Origin: Azotobacter beijerinckii
GTDB lineage: Bacteria; Pseudomonadota; Gammaproteobacteria; Pseudomonadales; Pseudomonadaceae
NCBI RefSeq assembly: GCF_900110885.1
Contig: NZ_FOFJ01000036.1
Coordinates: 1 to 37,809, forward strand
Length of the DNA stretch: 37,809 bases
Reading direction: 5' to 3'
Shown: piece by piece, positions 31,211 to 37,733 of the stretch
How the letters are laid out: each line of letters opens with the position of its first letter
Position numbering within the stretch: the stretch's first letter is position 1
Notes under the pieces: generated by a model
The model's input: the letters and a program-made list of their open reading frames with translations, nothing else
Told to the model about the DNA's origin: nothing
Databases searched by the model: none
Made by a program: the position numbers and the translations under genes

Positions 31211-32250
31211 TGAACGCACTCAGCCGTCTGGCCCAGGTTTTTCGCTCGCCCACCACCAGCAAGCCGGCCGCCCTGGCCGGCGGGGTCGAGGCCTTCACCT
31301 TCGGCGATCCGACGCCGGTCCTCGATGGCCGGGAAGTCCTCGACTACCTGGAATGCTGGTTCAACGGCCGCTGGTACGAGCCGCCGATCAACCTGGACGG
31401 CCTGGCCCGCTCGACCCGGGCGAGCGTCTACCTGCAGTCAGGGCTGACCTTCAAGCGCAACATGCTCAGCCGCACCTTCGTCCCCCACCGACTGCTGAGC
31501 CGGGAGGCCTTCGAGCAGTTCGCCCTGGACTGGCTGTGGTGCGGCAATGCCTACCTGGAGCGGCGGCGCTCGATGCTGGGCACCACGCTGAGCCTGCAGC
31601 CGGTGCTGGCCAAGTACATGCGCCGCGGCCAGGACCTGGACCGCTACTTCATGATCCGCGGCTGGCAGGACGAGCACGAATTCGAGGCGGGGAGCATCTG
31701 CCACATCCGCGAGGCGGACATCAACCAGGAGGTTTACGGGCTGCCGGAGTGGCTGGCGGCGCTGCAGTCGGCGCTACTCAACGAGTCGGCCACGCTGTTC
31801 CGGCGACGCTACTACCTGAACGGTAGCCATGCCGGCTTCATCCTCTACATGAGCGACGCCAGCCAGAACGAGAAGGACATCGACGACCTTCGCCAGGCGC
31901 TGCGCAGCGCCAAGGGGCCGGGCAACTTCCGCAACCTGTTCCTCTACTCGCCGAACGGCAAGAAGGACGGCGTCCAGGTGATCCCGGTCAGCGAGGTGGC
32001 GGCCAAGGACGAGTTCGGCAACATCAAGAACATCACCCGCGACGACATGCTGGCCGGGCTGCGCATTCCGCCGCAGCTGATGGGGGTGGTGCCGCAGAAC
32101 GCCGGCGGCTTCGGCTCGGTAAAGGAGGCGGCGTTGGTCTACGCGGCCAACGAGCTGGAACCGATCCAGGCGCGCATGCTGGCCGTCAATGAGTGGCTCG
32201 GGGAGGAGGTGATCCGCTTCAAGCCCTATGAGCTTCCGGGCCAAGGCTGA
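31210..32250 (+). CDS. Q: portal protein (P2 gpQ)
   Basis: A 346-residue protein (P2 gpQ has 344). The start at ATG 31210 overlaps the gpP stop. The family pattern is clear: VLDYLECWFNGRWYEPPINL, ARSTRASVYLQSGLTFKRNM, WLWCGNAYLERRRS, YGLPEWLAALQSALLNESAT and GLRIPPQLMGVVPQNAGGFG. It forms the dodecameric portal vertex. An extended open frame upstream in the same frame is only a shadow of gpP. Confidence 0.97.
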   Translation: MNALSRLAQVFRSPTTSKPAALAGGVEAFTFGDPTPVLDGREVLDYLECWFNGRWYEPPINLDGLARSTRASVYLQSGLTFKRNMLSRTFVPHRLLSREAFEQFALDWLWCGNAYLERRRSMLGTTLSLQPVLAKYMRRGQDLDRYFMIRGWQDEHEFEAGSICHIREADINQEVYGLPEWLAALQSALLNESATLFRRRYYLNGSHAGFILYMSDASQNEKDIDDLRQALRSAKGPGNFRNLFLYSPNGKKDGVQVIPVSEVAAKDEFGNIKNITRDDMLAGLRIPPQLMGVVPQNAGGFGSVKEAALVYAANELEPIQARMLAVNEWLGEEVIRFKPYELPGQG

Positions 32251-32257
32251 CCCACAA

Positions 32258-32278
32258 TTTAGGCGCTTAGCGCCTAAA
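32258..32278. promoter_or_regulatory. perfect palindrome TTTAGGCGC-TTA-GCGCCTAAA
   Basis: Two 9-bp arms with a 3-base centre lie 8 bases after the portal stop. It is followed by AATAATCC and has no clear T-run, so an operator is at least as likely as a terminator. It shares TAGGCGC with the next palindrome. Confidence 0.55.
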
Positions 32279-32289
32279 TAATCCTTGCC

Positions 32290-32312
32290 ATATAGGCGCA
32301 TTGCGCCTATAT
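32290..32312. promoter_or_regulatory. perfect palindrome ATATAGGCGCA-T-TGCGCCTATAT
   Basis: An 11-1-11 perfect inverted repeat shares TAGGCGC half-sites with the palindrome at 32258-32278. It lies upstream of the two-gene cassette at 32385 and 32724, so it is a likely operator for it, possibly bound by the HTH protein at 32724. Confidence 0.6.
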
Positions 32313-32384
32313 TGAACTCCGTTGGTGGCACGCAGAGAGCCACTCGACCTGAGGGGGCTAGTCGTTGCCACCGCGGGGAACGAG

Positions 32385-32672
32385 ATGAAGCTTTCAGATG
32401 TTGCGACCATCCGCACGAACTTCCCAGAGGCTCACTTCTGGCTAGTCCGGCGGGGCTCAGCGGAGCGATGCGGCGAGCCGGTCCGAGTGTTCAACAGCGA
32501 ACACATCGGCATCCGGGTAAACCGAACCGACATCCTCCTCCCTGACTACCTCTACTACGCGATGATGCACATACATCAAAGCGGCCACTGGCAGAGGCTG
32601 GCAACCGGGACGCTGAGCCTGGTCAACATCCGTGTTTCAGACGTTCGACGCATCGAGCTGTCACCACGGTGA
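32385..32672 (+). CDS. HsdS-like (type I restriction specificity-related) small protein
   Basis: A 95-residue protein; ATG 32385 is preceded by GGGGAA. The sequence (MKLSDVATIRTNFPEAHFWL, VRRGSAERCGEPVRVFNSEH, IGIRVNRTDILLPDYLYYAM, ATGTLSLVNIRVSDVRRIEL) resembles the conserved segment and recognition-domain edge of type I restriction S subunits (LATGT-like, VxxxRxxDVxxIELxxP), but at a fraction of their length. No HsdM or HsdR is present. Similar short proteins travel on plasmids and islands; the function is unknown. It is probably an operon with the HTH gene 52 bases downstream. Confidence 0.55.
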   Translation: MKLSDVATIRTNFPEAHFWLVRRGSAERCGEPVRVFNSEHIGIRVNRTDILLPDYLYYAMMHIHQSGHWQRLATGTLSLVNIRVSDVRRIELSPR

Positions 32673-32723
32673 GTCGGGGGGCCGCAAGGCCCCCAGATCT
32701 CAGCAACTGAACAGGGGAAGCAC

Positions 32724-33134
32724 ATGAAGATCGATTTGCCGAGCATCGCCGAACAGCAAGCCTGGATATTCGAGGAGGCTACCAAGGAGGCCATTACCCA
32801 GCTCAAGACCAACCTGCAGGCGCCGCGGATCGCTCCGCAGACCGAACTGGACGAGAGCGCCTATTCCCGTGCCCACCTGCTCCGCGAGCGCGAGGGCTGG
32901 GAGGCGCCGCACCAGGACATCGTGGCAGCCTATTTCAGGCACTTCCAGAAGCACTTCCCCGAATACAACACCGACAAGAAGCTGGCTGCCCTGCTTGGCC
33001 TCAGCGGTGACCGGCGCGTGCGGGAGTTCAAGGAGGGCTCCAGAAAGGTGCCCTATGGCGTCTGGCGAGCGTTCCTGGTCATGACCGGTCGAGCACCGCA
33101 GGACGTGCTACCGGTACTGGCCTATATGGCGTAG
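32724..33134 (+). CDS. putative HTH regulatory protein
   Basis: A 136-residue protein with an AGGGGAA ribosome site. Residues about 85-136 (FPEYNTDKKLAALLGLSGDR, RVREFKEGSRKVPYGVWRAF) look like a helix-turn-helix of the kind that recognises a recurrent island/plasmid regulator. The N-terminal 80 residues are helical and charged. It may bind the paired TAGGCGC palindromes upstream and regulate the cassette. A Rho-independent terminator follows (33155). Confidence 0.55.
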   Translation: MKIDLPSIAEQQAWIFEEATKEAITQLKTNLQAPRIAPQTELDESAYSRAHLLREREGWEAPHQDIVAAYFRHFQKHFPEYNTDKKLAALLGLSGDRRVREFKEGSRKVPYGVWRAFLVMTGRAPQDVLPVLAYMA

Positions 33135-33154
33135 ATCGCCGCCCCTGCAACTCC

Positions 33155-33179
33155 AGCCGCCTACGGGCGGCTTTTCTTT
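33155..33179 (+). terminator. Rho-independent terminator
   Basis: AGCCGCC-TACG-GGCGGCT followed by TTTCTTT, right after the 32724-33134 gene. It ends the plus-strand cassette. Confidence 0.8.
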
Positions 33180-33344
33180 GCCCGCTCGCCGGGGCTGCCT
33201 GGAGCCGGCGCGCGCAGTTATCCCCCCACGGCACCTGCGGGCTAAACCGGTCGCTTTTTCTTCACACCTTCGGAGCGGTGCAGAGCGAGGCAGGCTGTGC
33301 GCTGCGCGGGGGGCTCCATGGGCGGAAAAAACCTTCAGATCCCT
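33180..33344. other. non-coding interval between convergent genes
   Basis: This is GC-rich sequence with no supported gene. It lies on the portal side of the late region, where a P2-like cos site is expected, but I see no convincing cos match here. Confidence 0.4.
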
Positions 33345-33680
33345 TCACCGTCGGTATCTGACAGGCTGTGCGCGAATCTCCCGCATCCAGCCAGCAATAG
33401 CGCCCTCAAGCGTCTGGTATCCGACATCGAGGACACCGCAGCCAGGGCAGACCGTCCCCCACGCGCCGTCCTGTTGAACGAAGCGTGGCAGCCCTCCATC
33501 CCGACAAGCGTGCGCGGGTAATGTATCGTCGTTCACCAGGCTCCAACTGGCTAGGGCGCGGCGCTCAGACAGGCTGGCCTCGCCCCTGGATTTGCACTCA
33601 GGACAGACAACCATGTAGCGCCCGGTCGCCTGGTCATGTCGGCGCTCAGGAGCGGTACCACAACGGATGCAGGCTTCCAT
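33345..33680 (-). CDS. zinc-ribbon protein, Lar-like restriction alleviation candidate
   Basis: A 111-residue protein. C4-x2-C7 and C26-x2-C29 (CIRCGTAP, VVCPECKSRG) followed by SLSERRALASW match the Lar-type restriction alleviation fold, which ends in an AxxxW motif. A second half repeats part of it (C78-x2-C81, TVCPGCGVLD, then LEGAIAGWM). Lar proteins protect phage DNA from type I restriction, but the same zinc ribbon occurs in other small phage proteins. It overlaps the upstream gene by one base and is the last gene of the early leftward operon. Confidence 0.6.
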   Translation of the reverse strand: MEACIRCGTAPERRHDQATGRYMVVCPECKSRGEASLSERRALASWSLVNDDTLPAHACRDGGLPRFVQQDGAWGTVCPGCGVLDVGYQTLEGAIAGWMREIRAQPVRYRR

Positions 33681-33970
33681 CAGTCGGTGGAACCTAGCGG
33701 CTCTACCTGCTCCTGCGCGTGACCTGTCACACTCACAAACTCCGCAAACCGTGACGGGTCACGCTGGGCGATATGATCGGCGGCATGAATCATCAGAGTG
33801 ATGACCTCAGCTGGCTGCTCGAATCCGCCGATCAGGCAGAGTCGCTCGAGAGCGTCGGCCGTACCCTGGTAAAGCTCCAGCGGCATGACGCGACGACCGA
33901 GGCGCTTCAGACGCTCGGCCTCTCGCTTACGCTGGTCGCGCTTTCGTTCAGCAGCGCTCTTGGCCGTCAT
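33680..33970 (-). CDS. hypothetical early protein with basic N-terminus
   Basis: A 96-residue protein starting at ATG 33970 (GGAGAG ribosome site). The N-terminus is very basic (AAERKRDQRKREAERLKRLG), and residues about 33-75 (YQGTADALERLCLIGGFEQP, AEVITLMIHAADHI) look like a short helical or ribbon-helix DNA-binding unit. The function is unknown. The early leftward operon (Cro, Ogr, this, zinc ribbon) suggests regulation or counter-defence. Confidence 0.55.
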   Translation of the reverse strand: MTAKSAAERKRDQRKREAERLKRLGRRVMPLELYQGTADALERLCLIGGFEQPAEVITLMIHAADHIAQRDPSRFAEFVSVTGHAQEQVEPLGSTD

Positions 33971-34004
33971 AGGCACTCTCTCCGCTCTACCAAGCTGCGA
34001 ACAT

Positions 34005-34021
34005 GGCGGACGGGGAAGCGC
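34005..34021. other. weak candidate for cos
   Basis: GGCGGACGGGGAAGCGC, in the 106-bp gap between the Ogr-like gene and the next gene, resembles from memory the P2/P4-type cohesive-end sequence (GGCG..GCGGGGAAAGCA). The match is short and imperfect, and the gap lies 1.7 kb beyond the portal gene, farther than in P2. Confidence 0.2.
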
Positions 34022-34076
34022 TGGCCGTGACCTAGATCCGGCCCTGGTAGTACGTCCTGATAGAGATCGCAGCTCA

Positions 34077-34385
34077 TCACTGAGACTCCATCTGGTCAAA
34101 AATATCAAGCTGATCCGTCGGCTTCTGGTAACTGAGCAACGATGCTCGACGCATCTCCGCAGTGCCCAGTGGCAACACTACACCCGGTTTAGGATCGCCT
34201 GACGCGGACATTTGATGCGTCATGGTGAACTCTACCCGGACCCCCCAGCCACAGCTTTCCCAGCCGCATTGTAGATAGATGATGCGCAGGAAAATATGCA
34301 CCCCTTCGCTAGTCCGAATTCGCATGCGGTTACCGCAGTGCGGGCATATGATTTTATAACCACCACCACCCTTCAAACCCACCAT
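34077..34385 (-). CDS. ogr: Ogr/Delta-type late transcription activator
   Basis: A 102-residue protein. The start at 34385 has GGGGAG 5 bases upstream; an ATG at 34397 is also in frame. The zinc-binding pattern CPHCGNRMRIRTSEGVH, then YLQCGWESCGWGVRVEFTMT and HQMSASGDPKP, is that of the Ogr/Delta family (C-x2-C ... C-x4-C, then a Ser-x-Pro end). Family members have about 72-80 residues, so this one has about 25 extra at the C-terminus. Ogr binds TGT/ACA elements and recruits RNA polymerase to late promoters. In P2 the gene sits beside D; here it is in the early operon behind the Cro-like gene. Confidence 0.88.
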   Translation of the reverse strand: MVGLKGGGGYKIICPHCGNRMRIRTSEGVHIFLRIIYLQCGWESCGWGVRVEFTMTHQMSASGDPKPGVVLPLGTAEMRRASLLSYQKPTDQLDIFDQMESQ

Positions 34386-34441
34386 ATTGCTCCCCATCAA
34401 ATGCTGATCGCTGCAGATCGATAGCAACTCCTGCCGCAGAC

Positions 34442-34672
34442 CTAGAACTTCGCATTGCCTGCCTCAACCTCACGTACGAACGGGTAATAAATTCCGTTGA
34501 AGTCAACCAGTCCGCCCGACACCTTCACGATGTTCATCGCAGCCTTGAAAGACGGAGCGCGCTCAAAGCGCACCCAGGAATAGACCGTGCGCCTCTTCTC
34601 CCCCAGCAGCTCAGCTGCTTGGCTGAGCGGGTCCGTCTTTGAAAGGCTGTCAATCCATGGATTGAGATCCAC
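34442..34672 (-). CDS. Cro-like regulator
   Basis: A 76-residue protein with a GTG start at 34672 (GAGG 8 bases upstream). Residues 13-50 (TDPLSQAAELLGEKRRTVYS, WVRFERAPSFKAAMNI) form a helix-turn-helix. The gene is divergent from the C repressor, with two operators between them, so it probably opposes the repressor and opens the leftward early operon that includes ogr. Confidence 0.75.
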   Translation of the reverse strand: MDLNPWIDSLSKTDPLSQAAELLGEKRRTVYSWVRFERAPSFKAAMNIVKVSGGLVDFNGIYYPFVREVEAGNAKF

Positions 34673-34688
34673 AAAGCGATCCTCAAAA

Positions 34689-34701
34689 CACTATTCGTGT
34701 A
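34689..34701. promoter_or_regulatory. immunity operator 1, ACAC-N5-GTGT
   Basis: ACACTATTCGTGT lies 17 bases upstream of the Cro-like gene, overlapping its likely promoter (TATACA on the minus strand). It is identical to the copy at 5888-5900. Confidence 0.75.
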
Positions 34702-34738
34702 TAGATTGGTCGCAGACCTCCCGTTTTTCAATGGTTTT

Positions 34739-34768
34739 TTGGAGTAAATTACACTCAAGGTGTATATT
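34739..34768 (+). promoter_or_regulatory. putative repressor-maintenance promoter
   Basis: TTGGAG (34739-34744), an 18-base spacer and TATATT (34763-34768), directed at the C repressor gene. The operator at 34751-34763 fills the spacer, implying autoregulation. Confidence 0.5.
34751..34763. promoter_or_regulatory. immunity operator 2, ACAC-N5-GTGT
   Basis: ACACTCAAGGTGT, extended to TACAC...GTGTA. It has the same half-sites as the copies at 34689, 35543 and 5888. Confidence 0.75.
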
Positions 34769-34830
34769 AAACGCCGCTCATACACCCACAGCCCTAATCA
34801 AAACAGCCTCATGCGTGCACAGGGAAAACA

Positions 34831-35496
34831 ATGTCGGACCTTCGCAAGCAAATAGCCAAGCGCCTTCGCATGCTTCGGCAAGCAAAGGAATGGACCCTCG
34901 AAGAATGCGCCCGCAGCCTGTCGAACATCTCCAGCGAAACCATTACCCCCTCGCGATACGGAAACTGGGAACAAGGCATCCGGACGCCGAAGCTCGAACA
35001 ATTCGTCGAGCTTGGAACCTTATTCGGCAAGCCCCCCGCCTATATCGCCGGCCTGACCAACAATGACGGCAACGCCCCCGAAGCCGGCAACTACATCATT
35101 CCCAAGCCCACCACCATCAGCACCCGGCTCGGTCAACTGGACCTCGCCCAGGCCGACGACTCCCTGGCCATCAGCCTGGAACTACTCGCCAGCCTCGGGC
35201 TCGACCGCAACAAAGTCCTCCTGATCCGGGCAATCGACTCCAGCATGACCGGACTCATCGAGCGCGGTGACCGTGTCCTGATCGACCTGAGCGTTAGCAG
35301 CGTCACCCGTGACGACCTCTTTGCGATCTTGGTTGGCGACCGTATCCAGCTGCGCTGGATACGCCAACCTGTAACTGGCGGCTACCTTGTTCAAGCCGAG
35401 GACCGCAACAATTACCCAGACCAGTCACTATCGGCCTCGGAACTCTCGAACCTGACGATCCTTGGCCGTGCCGTGATCATCACGCAAATACGCTAA
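34831..35496 (+). CDS. C repressor, XRE HTH plus S24-like domain
   Basis: A 221-residue protein. Residues 5-75 form an XRE helix-turn-helix (MLRQAKEWTLEECARSLS, SRYGNWEQGIRTPKLEQFVE). The C-terminal domain has the S24 fold of CI/LexA: VLLIRAIDSSMTGLIERGDR with the nucleophile position at S138. The general-base lysine position falls in RIQLRWIRQ and appears to be Arg (R175). An Ala-Gly pair (85-86) lies in the hinge. It maintains lysogeny by binding the ACAC-N5-GTGT sites. Loss of the lysine would block self-cleavage, so induction may need an antirepressor. Confidence 0.88.
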   Translation: MSDLRKQIAKRLRMLRQAKEWTLEECARSLSNISSETITPSRYGNWEQGIRTPKLEQFVELGTLFGKPPAYIAGLTNNDGNAPEAGNYIIPKPTTISTRLGQLDLAQADDSLAISLELLASLGLDRNKVLLIRAIDSSMTGLIERGDRVLIDLSVSSVTRDDLFAILVGDRIQLRWIRQPVTGGYLVQAEDRNNYPDQSLSASELSNLTILGRAVIITQIR

Positions 35497-35502
35497 TACC
35501 AA

Positions 35503-35527
35503 AAAAGGCCCCAATGCAGGGCCTTTT
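35503..35527. terminator. bidirectional terminator after the repressor gene
   Basis: AAAAGGCCC-7-GGGCCTTTT, seven bases after the repressor stop. A-rich and T-rich ends allow function on both strands. Confidence 0.8.
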
Positions 35528-35542
35528 CTACTGCCAATCAAT

Positions 35543-35555
35543 ACACTTTAAGTGT
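35543..35555. promoter_or_regulatory. operator 3, ACAC-N5-GTGT
   Basis: ACACTTTAAGTGT, a perfect palindrome when extended to TACACTT-T-AAGTGTA. It lies 35 bases upstream of the gene at 35590, so the repressor or Cro probably controls the small genes before parA. Confidence 0.75.
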
Positions 35556-35589
35556 AATTCAAACACAGCATAGACCGTAGGTAGTCCCC

Positions 35590-35853
35590 ATGCCCGAACA
35601 GAACAAACCGCTCGCCACCGTCCTTTCCGGTGCTGCCACCCACTTCACCGAAGTCTCTCAAACAGCCCTGTTCCGGGAACTTACCAAGAAAGCCGCCATG
35701 GCAGCCGGGATCGAAGCGCTGGCACTGCGCATCATGGAAACGGGCGATACGGTCAGTCTGGAGCGGATCGCCGACCTGGCAACTGCGCTGACGGCTGAAC
35801 TCGACCAACTCGCGGCCACCGTCCAGCAGCACAAGGCTGCACTGGAGCACTGA
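35590..35853 (+). CDS. hypothetical helical protein
   Basis: An 87-residue protein (MPEQNKPLATVLSGAATHFT, then ALALRIMETGDTVSLERIAD) with a C-terminal coiled coil (TAELDQLAATVQQHKAALEH). GGTAG precedes the start. An immunity-type operator lies just upstream. No family is recognised. Confidence 0.6.
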   Translation: MPEQNKPLATVLSGAATHFTEVSQTALFRELTKKAAMAAGIEALALRIMETGDTVSLERIADLATALTAELDQLAATVQQHKAALEH

Positions 35854-35882
35854 TCCAATCCCCTCGGCATGGACAGCGACAC

Positions 35883-36332
35883 ATGCACACAGCAGCAGAA
35901 GAAATCCTCGGCGAGGACGTGATCGGCATCCCAGGGCAGAACCTAACCCAGCAGGAACTGCGCGTTCTCGTTGGCCTAGCCAACGGCGAACCCCCCAGCA
36001 AAATCGGATCTGATCTCAAGGCCGACACTATTTCCGTGCGTCACCTTGAAGCCAGCGTCAAGGCAAAGCTCGGCGCAAAAACCCATCCCCACATGATCGC
36101 CCGAGGCTTCACGCTCGGTGTGCTTATCCCTCGTGCTCTGTGCATTCTGCTGGCACTGCTCGGCGCACTGGAATCTCTTGACGTCGACGGCATGCGGCAA
36201 CGAGCACCGAAGCGCATCCGGATCGCAAGTCAAAGCCGCCTTGTCAAGAAGGACAGCAGTGGGTCCTCCAGCCAGCTGTTCAGCTATATCAGCGCGACAG
36301 CGGCGGTGGCCTTCCTTTCTACATTTAGCTAA
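35883..36332 (+). CDS. LuxR-type HTH protein
   Basis: A 149-residue protein. Residues about 18-75 (NLTQQELRVLVGLANGEPPS, KIGSDLKADTISVRHLEASV, KAKLGAKTHPHMIARGF) fit a LuxR/GerE-type helix-turn-helix. A hydrophobic stretch follows (about 78-95, IPRALCILLALLGAL). The C-terminus is basic and then hydrophobic. It has no receiver domain, so it is a short regulator. It follows the 35590 gene by 29 bases and its stop overlaps an AATAGCTAAATAGC repeat. It may regulate the partition region. Confidence 0.6.
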   Translation: MHTAAEEILGEDVIGIPGQNLTQQELRVLVGLANGEPPSKIGSDLKADTISVRHLEASVKAKLGAKTHPHMIARGFTLGVLIPRALCILLALLGALESLDVDGMRQRAPKRIRIASQSRLVKKDSSGSSSQLFSYISATAAVAFLSTFS

Positions 36333-36346
36333 ATAGCTAAATAGCG
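36324..36346. repeat. TTTAGCTAAATAGCTAAATAGC repeat
   Basis: Two tandem TAGCTAAA units and one partial unit overlap the end of the LuxR-type gene. The core TAGC is shared with the AATTAGC sites. It is part of the cluster upstream of parA. Confidence 0.6.
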
Positions 36347-36385
36347 TTTCTGCTTGCACAAACTTAACCCACTCCTATACTTTAT

Positions 36386-36411
36386 GCTAATTAGCTATTT
36401 CGCTAATTAGC
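36386..36411. repeat. paired GCTAATTAGC palindromes upstream of parA
   Basis: Two perfect 10-bp palindromes GCTAATTAGC (36386-36395 and 36402-36411) are spaced by 6 bases and end 15 bases before parA. They are the likely operator or centromere bound by the small partition protein. Confidence 0.75.
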
Positions 36412-36426
36412 AATGGAGAGGAAGGA

Positions 36427-37074
36427 ATGGGCGATAAGATCGCGGTACTGTCACAGAAAGGCGGCCCAGGGAAAACCAGCATTGCTCGCGCCCTGGCCGT
36501 CGCTTTCGCCGGCGCCGGCTGGCAAACTGAAATCGCCGACATGGACATCGACCAAGGCACTGCCACTGCCTGGCAGCAACGGCGCCTGCGCGGAGGCTTC
36601 GAGCCAGTCATCACTGTGCGGCAGTTCGGCAACGTAGGCCAAGCGCTCAGCAAAGCAGACGGCTGCGACATGCTGATCTTCGACGGCGCCCCCCATGCAA
36701 CTAAGGCAACCGCAGCTATGGCCGCAGCCGCCAATCTAGTAGTCATCCCAACCGGCCTTGCCCTTGATGACCTTGAGCCCGCCGTCACCCTAGCTAATGC
36801 CCTGCACGACCGTGAAGGAATCCAAGCCGAGCGCATCGTCTTCGTCATCAATCAGACCGGTAGCAGCACATTGGAAATCGACGAGGCCCGCGACTACCTG
36901 AGAAAGACACGTTTCGACGTGCTCGATGGCGCGATCCCAAAGAAGCCAGCATTTTCCCGCGCCCATGATATCGGCCTGTCAATGATAGAGGCTCAGTACA
37001 AAGGGCCTCGCGACCAGGCCACCCAAGTTATCCGCGCGGCAATAGCCCGCTACGAAGCCCTGGCCGCCAAATAA
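36427..37074 (+). CDS. parA: ParA-type partition ATPase
   Basis: A 215-residue protein with a GGAG-AGGAAGGA ribosome region. It has the deviant Walker A KGGPGKTS (11-18), Walker A' at ADMDIDQGTATAWQQ, and Walker B DMLIFDGAPHA (about 80). It lacks an N-terminal HTH, so it is of the short, type Ib class (ParF/Soj-like) found with small DNA-binding partners. It moves the plasmid over the nucleoid to both daughter cells. Palindromic repeats flank it on both sides. Confidence 0.93.
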   Translation: MGDKIAVLSQKGGPGKTSIARALAVAFAGAGWQTEIADMDIDQGTATAWQQRRLRGGFEPVITVRQFGNVGQALSKADGCDMLIFDGAPHATKATAAMAAAANLVVIPTGLALDDLEPAVTLANALHDREGIQAERIVFVINQTGSSTLEIDEARDYLRKTRFDVLDGAIPKKPAFSRAHDIGLSMIEAQYKGPRDQATQVIRAAIARYEALAAK

Positions 37075-37099
37075 TTAGCGATATCGCTAATTAGCGATT
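37072..37099. repeat. palindromic AATTAGCG site between parA and its partner
   Basis: A perfect 22-bp palindrome (37072-37093, half-site TAATTAGCGAT) overlaps the last codon of parA and its stop, and is followed by another TTAGCGATTA. It is an additional partition-type site. Confidence 0.75.
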
Positions 37100-37134
37100 A
37101 CCCTGCCTTGAACAGCCACACAGGAACCATGCTC

Positions 37135-37431
37135 ATGCCAGCGAAGAACACCACCGCATCCACCAAGTCGCTGGTCAGCGCCCCGCGACCATCCGCGCGC
37201 CGCTCCGGTAAGGGTGAACCGCCGGCCTCGTCCAGCGACACCGCTGCTGTTGGTAACCACACAAGCAAGCCGGCCAGCAAGGACCTTGTCGACTTCAACT
37301 TCAAGGTACCGGCTGAATTCAAGAAGGACTTCCGCACCTTCTGCGCCACACACGGGCTTAAGGGCGTTCAATACATGATGGAAGTGATCGAGAAAGACAT
37401 GCAGTCGAAGGGGTGGGCTCCTGGTAACTGA
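37135..37431 (+). CDS. small partition partner, ribbon-helix-helix type (ParB/ParG-like)
   Basis: A 98-residue protein; the ATG at 37135 is 9 bases after AGGA (an ATG at 37129 is also possible). The N-terminal half is flexible and basic (ARRSGKGEPPASSSD). The C-terminal half (VDFNFKVPAEFKKDFRTFCA, THGLKGVQYMMEVIEKDM) has the pattern of a ribbon-helix-helix: one beta strand and two helices. This is the ParG/ParR-like layout of the DNA-binding partner of short ParA proteins. It probably binds the AATTAGC palindromes. Confidence 0.8.
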   Translation: MPAKNTTASTKSLVSAPRPSARRSGKGEPPASSSDTAAVGNHTSKPASKDLVDFNFKVPAEFKKDFRTFCATHGLKGVQYMMEVIEKDMQSKGWAPGN

Positions 37432-37455
37432 ACCAGGACTCCATCGGTCACAACA

Positions 37456-37481
37456 GCCCCGCCTCCTCGCGCGGGGCTTTT
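37456..37481 (+). terminator. Rho-independent terminator of the par operon
   Basis: GCCCCGC-8-GCGGGGC followed by TTTTC, 24 bases after the small partition gene. Confidence 0.85.
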
Positions 37482-37494
37482 CATTCGTGACAGG

Positions 37495-37731
37495 TCACAG
37501 CTCGACGAGGAAGGAGCGCACGCCCAGGCCGGCGGCAAAGCGCTCGACGGCGGTCAGGCTGGCCCAGCGGCGCAGCGGCTCGCGACGCGAACGCACCGGC
37601 AACCAGTTGACCCCGATCCGTACATGGAAGGCCCAGGCCTTGCCGTCGGTGGTTCGCCTGGCGAGGAACTCGCGCGCTGCGCCCTGGGCGATCATCAGGG
37701 CCAGGGCGTCTTCATGGATGGCCTGGCGCAT
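37495..37731 (-). CDS. hypothetical small plasmid protein
   Basis: A 78-residue protein; the ATG at 37731 lies 2 bases after the stop of the junction-spanning gene. The sequence (MRQAIHEDALALMIAQGAAR, WAFHVRIGVNWLPVRSRREP, RRWASLTAVERFAAGLGVRS) is reminiscent of small partition-associated (ParC-type) proteins of Pseudomonas plasmids, with an RSRREP-W-SL core. That resemblance is from memory and should be tested. Convergent with the par operon. Confidence 0.6.
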   Translation of the reverse strand: MRQAIHEDALALMIAQGAAREFLARRTTDGKAWAFHVRIGVNWLPVRSRREPLRRWASLTAVERFAAGLGVRSFLVEL

Positions 37732-37733
37732 AG

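Noticed and set aside
33180..33344. cos site directly after the cassette terminator
   Set aside because: This is the expected neighbourhood, but no stretch resembles known P2-type cohesive ends well enough.
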